Shown piece by piece: positions 59,686-64,000 of a stretch of DNA of 64,000 nt; the stretch's first letter is position 1; every line of letters begins with the position of its first letter. The stretch is taken from NCBI RefSeq assembly GCF_024752305.1, contig NZ_JANTHX010000008.1, positions 517,341 through 581,340 on the forward strand, given 5' to 3'. The DNA is from Protaetiibacter mangrovi. Its GTDB lineage: Bacteria > Actinomycetota > Actinomycetes > Actinomycetales > Microbacteriaceae. The translations under genes and the position numbers were made by a program. Under the pieces are notes generated by a model that worked only from the letters and a program-made list of their open reading frames with translations, was not told the origin of the DNA and ran no database searches.

Positions 59686-60225
59686 ATGCATCTCGCATTC
59701 ACCGCCGCCGCCGAGGGCGAGGAGAGCGGCAGCATCCTGCTGCCGGCGCTTCCGGACCTCATCTGGGGCACCGTCGCGTTCCTGATCGTCCTGCTCTTCG
59801 TCGTCTGGAAGGTGCTGCCGAACATCAACAAGGCGCTCGACGCGCGCGCCGAGGCGATCGAGGGCGGCCTGAAGCGCGCCGAGGAGGCGCAGGCGCAGGC
59901 CACCGCAGCGCTCGAGGACTACACGGCCCAGCTCGCCGAGGCGCGCGCCGAGGCAGCGAAGATCCGCGAGACCGCGCGTCTCGACGCGGGCAAGATCTCC
60001 GCCGAGATCCGTGAGCAGGCGCAGGCCGATGCCGCGCGCATCGTCGCCAACGCGCAGACCCAGATCGAGGCCGAGCGCGCCGCAGCGCTCGCCTCGCTCA
60101 AGCAGGAGGTGGGCACGCTCGCCCTCGACCTCGCCTCCGGCGTGGTCGGTGCGAGCCTGTCCGACGACGCGAAGGCCGCCGTGGTGGTCGACCGCTTCCT
60201 CGCCGAGCTGGGGGCCTCGAAGTAA
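59686..60225 (+). CDS. atpF: F1Fo ATP synthase subunit b
   Basis: Peripheral stalk subunit of 179 aa. One N-terminal TM helix (LIWGTVAFLIVLLFVVWKVL) precedes a long Ala/Glu-rich helix (about residues 50-150) that forms the stator coiled coil. AAGGAG lies before the ATG. Its TAA shares a base with the atpH start (TAATG). Confidence 0.96.
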   Translation: MHLAFTAAAEGEESGSILLPALPDLIWGTVAFLIVLLFVVWKVLPNINKALDARAEAIEGGLKRAEEAQAQATAALEDYTAQLAEARAEAAKIRETARLDAGKISAEIREQAQADAARIVANAQTQIEAERAAALASLKQEVGTLALDLASGVVGASLSDDAKAAVVVDRFLAELGASK

Positions 60226-61016
60226 TGGGTTCCGCGACTCGCGCCGCACTCGCCGCAGGGGCCGCAGAGCTGGCCGCCGCGAAGGGCACGACGCTCGAGA
60301 CCGGCGAGCAGCTGCTCGCCGCCGCTCGGGCGCTCGACTCCTCCGCACAGCTGCGCTCGCTGCTCGCGGACCCCGCGGTCGAGCCGACGGAGAAGAAGGC
60401 CCTCATCGGGCGCATCTTCTCCACCCTCAGCCCCGCGGCCACCGAGCTGCTGGCCGGCCTCGCCTCCAGTCGCTGGTCGACCGCATCCGACCTGGTCGAC
60501 GGCGTCGAGGAGATCGGCATCCGCGCCATCGCGGGCGCCGCCCCCAGCGCCGACGCGATCGTCGGGGAGCTGTTCGCGCTCGAGCGGGCCGCGTCGAGCG
60601 ACGCCGAGCTCGAACTGGCCCTCGGCAGCAAGCTCGCCGAGCCGGCCGCGAAGGCCGCCCTCGTGTCGAAGCTGCTCGCGAAGTCCGGCTCCGCCGGAAC
60701 CCTCGCGATCGCCCGGCACCTGGTGCAGAGCCCGCGCGGGCGCCGCATCGGCGCGCTGCTCGGCGGCGCAGCCGACATCGTGGCGGATGCCGCGGGCAGC
60801 ATCGTGGCGACCGTCACGGTGGCCGCGCCGCTCGCCGCCGCGCAGCAGGCCACGCTCGAGACGCAGCTCACGCAGCGACTCGGGCGCACCCCGCGCCTCC
60901 AGTACCTCATCGATCCCGCCGTCATCGGCGGGGTGCGCGTGCAGGTCGGCGACACCGTCATCGACGGCACGATCGCGACCCGCCTCGCCGACCTCCGACT
61001 CCAGCTCGCCGGATAA
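60225..61016 (+). CDS. atpH: F1Fo ATP synthase subunit delta
   Basis: Stalk subunit linking F1 to subunit b, 263 aa. This is longer than the 177-aa E. coli protein, as usual in Actinobacteria. The N-terminal helical part contains AARALDSSAQLRSLLADPAVEP; the C-terminal OSCP-like end is LQYLIDPAVIGGVRVQVGDTVIDGTIATRL. It is coupled to atpF by TAATG. Confidence 0.95.
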   Translation: MGSATRAALAAGAAELAAAKGTTLETGEQLLAAARALDSSAQLRSLLADPAVEPTEKKALIGRIFSTLSPAATELLAGLASSRWSTASDLVDGVEEIGIRAIAGAAPSADAIVGELFALERAASSDAELELALGSKLAEPAAKAALVSKLLAKSGSAGTLAIARHLVQSPRGRRIGALLGGAADIVADAAGSIVATVTVAAPLAAAQQATLETQLTQRLGRTPRLQYLIDPAVIGGVRVQVGDTVIDGTIATRLADLRLQLAG

Positions 61017-61049
61017 CCCGGCCCCGACAACCTGACAGACAGGCACCCC

Positions 61050-62687
61050 ATGGCAGACATCACCATCAGCCCCGACGAGATCCGCGACGCCCTCAAGGAC
61101 TTCGTCGCCGGTTACCAGCCCTCGGCCGCCGCGGCCACCGAGGTCGGCACCGTCACCGACGCCGCCGACGGCATCGCCCACGTCGAGGGTCTCCCCGGCG
61201 TCATGGCCAACGAGCTGCTCCGCTTCGCGGACGGCACCCTCGGCCTCGCGCTGAACCTCGACGAGAACGAGATCGGCGTCATCGTGCTGGGCGAGTTCAC
61301 CGGCATCGAGGAGGGCCAGGAGGTCACCCGCACCGGCGAGGTGCTCTCCTCGCCCGTCGGCGACGGCTTCCTCGGCCGCGTGGTCGACCCGCTCGGCAAC
61401 CCGATCGACGGTCTCGGCGAGATCAAGGCGGAGGGCCGTCGCGCCCTCGAGCTCCAGGCTCCCGGCGTCATGCAGCGCAAGTCGGTGCACGAGCCCATGC
61501 AGACCGGCATCAAGGCGATCGACGCGATGATCCCGGTCGGCCGCGGCCAGCGCCAGCTCATCATCGGCGACCGCCAGACCGGCAAGACGGCGATCGCGAT
61601 CGACACGATCATCAACCAGAAGGCCAACTGGGACTCGGGCGACGTCAGCAAGCAGGTTCGCTGCATCTACGTCGCCATCGGTCAGAAGGGCTCCACGATC
61701 GCGGCCGTCAAGGGCGCTCTCGAGGACGCCGGCGCCATGGAGTACACGACGATCGTCGCCGCTCCGGCCTCCGACCCCGCCGGCTTCAAGTACCTGGCGC
61801 CCTACACCGGTTCGGCCATCGGCCAGCACTGGATGTACGGCGGCAAGCACGTCCTGATCATCTTCGACGACCTGTCGAAGCAGGCCGAGGCCTACCGCGC
61901 CGTGTCGCTGCTGCTGCGCCGCCCGCCGGGCCGCGAGGCCTACCCCGGCGACGTGTTCTACCTGCACTCGCGTCTGCTCGAGCGTTGCGCGAAGCTGTCG
62001 GACGAGCTCGGCGCCGGTTCGATGACGGGTCTGCCGATCATCGAGACCAAGGCGAACGACGTGTCGGCCTACATCCCGACCAACGTCATCTCGATCACCG
62101 ACGGCCAGATCTTCCTGCAGTCCGACCTCTTCAACGCCAACCAGCGTCCGGCGGTCGACGTGGGCATCTCGGTGTCCCGCGTCGGCGGTGACGCCCAGGT
62201 GAAGTCGATCAAGAAGGTCTCCGGAACCCTGAAGCTCGAGCTCGCCCAGTACCGCGCGCTCGAGGCGTTCGCGCTGTTCGCCTCGGACCTCGACGCGACG
62301 AGCCGTCGTCAGCTCGAGCGCGGCGCGCGCCTGACCGAGCTCCTCCGTCAGCCGCAGTACTCGCCGTTCCCCGTCGAGCAGCAGGTCGTCTCGATCTGGG
62401 CCGGCACGAAGGGCAAACTCGACACCATCCCGGTCGAGGACGTGCTGCGCTTCGAGTCCGAGCTGCTGGACCACCTGGGCCGCAACACGAAGATCCTCGA
62501 CACGCTGCGCGAGACGAACGTGCTCGACGACGCCACCGAGGCCGAGCTCGAGAAGGCGATCGACGCGTTCATCGTCGACTTCCAGCCGGGCGGCGGCGTC
62601 GACCTCGACGCCCTCGGTCGCGAGGAGTTCGAGGCGACCGACGTCGAGGACGTCAACCAGGAGCGCATCGTGAAGGGCAAGCGCTGA
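61050..62687 (+). CDS. atpA: F1Fo ATP synthase subunit alpha
   Basis: Non-catalytic nucleotide-binding subunit, 545 aa. The P-loop is [13 protein letters not shown] with Lys179. Other landmarks are [14 protein letters not shown]-type sequence ([15 protein letters not shown]), [11 protein letters not shown] and the arginine-finger region [11 protein letters not shown]. The C-terminal 30 residues form an acidic/polar extension typical of actinobacterial alpha subunits. A 33-bp gap separates it from atpH. Confidence 0.98.
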   Translation: MADITISPDEIRDALKDFVAGYQPSAAAATEVGTVTDAADGIAHVEGLPGVMANELLRFADGTLGLALNLDENEIGVIVLGEFTGIEEGQEVTRTGEVLSSPVGDGFLGRVVDPLGNPIDGLGEIKAEGRRALELQAPGVMQRKSVHEPMQTGIKAIDAMIPVGRGQRQLIIGDRQTGKTAIAIDTIINQKANWDSGDVSKQVRCIYVAIGQKGSTIAAVKGALEDAGAMEYTTIVAAPASDPAGFKYLAPYTGSAIGQHWMYGGKHVLIIFDDLSKQAEAYRAVSLLLRRPPGREAYPGDVFYLHSRLLERCAKLSDELGAGSMTGLPIIETKANDVSAYIPTNVISITDGQIFLQSDLFNANQRPAVDVGISVSRVGGDAQVKSIKKVSGTLKLELAQYRALEAFALFASDLDATSRRQLERGARLTELLRQPQYSPFPVEQQVVSIWAGTKGKLDTIPVEDVLRFESELLDHLGRNTKILDTLRETNVLDDATEAELEKAIDAFIVDFQPGGGVDLDALGREEFEATDVEDVNQERIVKGKR

Positions 62688-62740
62688 TCCGCGCACGCCG
62701 CACCGCCCTCGAACGACACACCGATAGGAAGAGATAGGAC

Positions 62741-63640
62741 ATGGGAGCCCAGCTTCGGGTCTACCGGCAGAAGATCCGCTCTGCCCAGACGACCAAGAAG
62801 ATCACCCGTGCCATGGAGCTGATCGCGGCGAGCCGCATCCAGAAGGCGCTCCAGCGGGTCTCGGCCTCCGCGCCGTACGCGCGCGCGGTCACGCGCGCCG
62901 TCTCGGCCGTCGCGACCTACTCGAACGTGGGCCACGTGCTCACGACCGAGCCGGAGAAGATCCACCGCGCCGCCGTGGTCGTCTTCACCTCCGACCGCGG
63001 ACTCGCGGGCGCGTTCAACGCGAACGTCCTGCGCGCGAGCGAGGAGCTCACCATGCTCCTCACCGAGCAGGGCCGCGAGGTGGTGCACTACGTCGTCGGA
63101 CGTCGTGGCGTGAGCTACTTCAACTTCCGCAAGCGCACCCCCGAGCGCGCCTGGATCGGCGACACCGACACCCCGTCCTTCGCGACCGCGCAGGAGATCG
63201 GCGAGGAGATCGTCTCCCGCTTCGTGCAGTCGTCGGCCGAGGGCGGCGTGGACGAGATCCACATCGTCTACAACCGCTTCGTGTCGATGCTCACGCAGGA
63301 GCCCGAGGTGGTGCGCCTGCTGCCGCTCGAGGTCGTCGAGGGCGTGGACGCGCCCGGTGACGCGGAGGTGTTCCCGCTCTACGAGTTCGAGCCGGAGCCC
63401 GAGAAGGTGCTGGATGCGCTGCTCCCGGTCTACATCGAGAGCCGGATCTTCAACGCGCTGCTGCAGTCGGCCGCCTCGAAGCAGGCCGCGACGCAGAAGG
63501 CGATGAAGTCGGCCTCCGACAACGCCGACAAGCTCATCCGCGACTACACCCGCCTCGCGAACAACGCGCGTCAGGCGGAGATCACCCAGCAGATTTCCGA
63601 GATCGTGGGCGGCGCAGACGCCCTCGGCTCGGCGAAGTAA
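62741..63640 (+). CDS. atpG: F1Fo ATP synthase subunit gamma
   Basis: Central rotor shaft, 299 aa. The N-terminal helix ([36 protein letters not shown]) and the C-terminal helix ([56 protein letters not shown]) form the coiled coil. The central domain has [17 protein letters not shown]. It lies between atpA and atpD in normal order. Confidence 0.97.
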   Translation: MGAQLRVYRQKIRSAQTTKKITRAMELIAASRIQKALQRVSASAPYARAVTRAVSAVATYSNVGHVLTTEPEKIHRAAVVVFTSDRGLAGAFNANVLRASEELTMLLTEQGREVVHYVVGRRGVSYFNFRKRTPERAWIGDTDTPSFATAQEIGEEIVSRFVQSSAEGGVDEIHIVYNRFVSMLTQEPEVVRLLPLEVVEGVDAPGDAEVFPLYEFEPEPEKVLDALLPVYIESRIFNALLQSAASKQAATQKAMKSASDNADKLIRDYTRLANNARQAEITQQISEIVGGADALGSAK

Positions 63641-63658
63641 CGATCAGGAAGAGAAACC

Positions 63659-64000
63659 ATGGCTACCGCTACCAAGAAGGCAACGGCATCCGACGCTCCC
63701 GCCGCCGGCGGCGTCGGACGCATCGCGCGCGTCACGGGCCCCGTCGTCGACATCGAGTTCCCGCACGACGCGATCCCCGAGATCTACAACGCCCTCCAGA
63801 CGGAGGTCACCATCGGCGAGAGCACGACCACGCTGACGCTCGAGGTCGCGCAGCACCTCGGCGACGACGTCGTGCGCGCGATCGCCCTGAAGCCGACCGA
63901 CGGCCTGGTCCGCGGCCAGGAGGTGCGCGACACCGGCGAGGCGATCTCGGTCCCCGTCGGCGACGTCACCAAGGGCCACGTGTGGAACGTGACCGGCGAC
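63659..64000 (+). CDS. atpD: F1Fo ATP synthase subunit beta (5' part, cut by window end)
   Basis: The first 114 codons of the catalytic subunit. [28 protein letters not shown] and [33 protein letters not shown] are the N-terminal beta-barrel hallmarks. An extra alanine/lysine-rich lead of about 18 residues precedes them. AGGAAGAG lies just before the ATG. The P-loop lies beyond the window. Confidence 0.97.
   Translation, partial: MATATKKATASDAPAAGGVGRIARVTGPVVDIEFPHDAIPEIYNALQTEVTIGESTTTLTLEVAQHLGDDVVRAIALKPTDGLVRGQEVRDTGEAISVPVGDVTKGHVWNVTGD

Overview
The window is 64 kb of very GC-rich DNA with dense coding on both strands, frequent GTG starts and 4-bp ATGA/GTGA gene overlaps. The content points to a high-GC actinobacterium, most likely in the family Microbacteriaceae. 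The strongest evidence is the right third, which keeps the order argS–lysA–hom–thrC–thrB–rho–prfA–prmC–tsaC–wecA–atpI-like–atpB-E-F-H-A-G-D. This is the order I recall for Mycobacterium and other Actinobacteria. The family assignment is inference from gene content and style, not from a search.

Left third (1-24 kb), mostly accessory and housekeeping genes in short blocks: a polar amino-acid ABC importer running off the left edge; a GT87-like mannosyltransferase and an MFS pump; a membrane histidine kinase, a degenerate kinase-like partner and a NarL-type regulator (5.0-7.5 kb); metY and metX for methionine biosynthesis; a PadR-regulated DHA2 exporter; an acyltransferase, an SDR and another MFS protein; a phosphoribosyltransferase–S51 peptidase–ung cluster; an ABC-2 exporter; a GNAT acetyltransferase and a VOC protein; and a YtrA-type GntR/ABC operon facing an amidase.

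Middle (24-43 kb): a TetR regulator diverges from a GH3 glycosidase followed by a complete Dpp/Opp-type importer, which looks like a beta-glucoside uptake and hydrolysis operon. Next come a stand-alone SIP-domain protein under a DtxR/IdeR-type iron box; a DUF222/HNH protein under a LexA box; an HExxH membrane protein with a flavin disulfide oxidoreductase; an arginase-family protein with an unusual metal-site residue; an ECF sigma factor with a membrane partner, divergent from a secreted beta-helix protein with an LAXTG sortase E motif; glycerate kinase behind tRNA-Arg(CCG); a transglutaminase-like protein preceded by an 11-codon leaderless ORF; and a lipoprotein.

Right third (43-64 kb): argS, two envelope proteins, the lysA-hom-thrC-thrB aspartate-family operon, rho with a long glutamine/asparagine/arginine-rich insertion, prfA-prmC, a 133-bp intergenic inverted repeat, a HAD phosphatase, tsaC, a WecA-type transferase and the F1Fo ATP synthase operon, cut by the window end inside atpD. 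The real start of atpB appears to be a CTG codon.

Regulation is unusually readable. At least a dozen genes have a TAnnnT-like -10 hexamer 6-7 nt before the start codon, which is the architecture of leaderless mRNAs. I saw no insertion sequence, prophage, CRISPR array, rRNA or replication origin. No intergenic stretch exceeds 300 bp.
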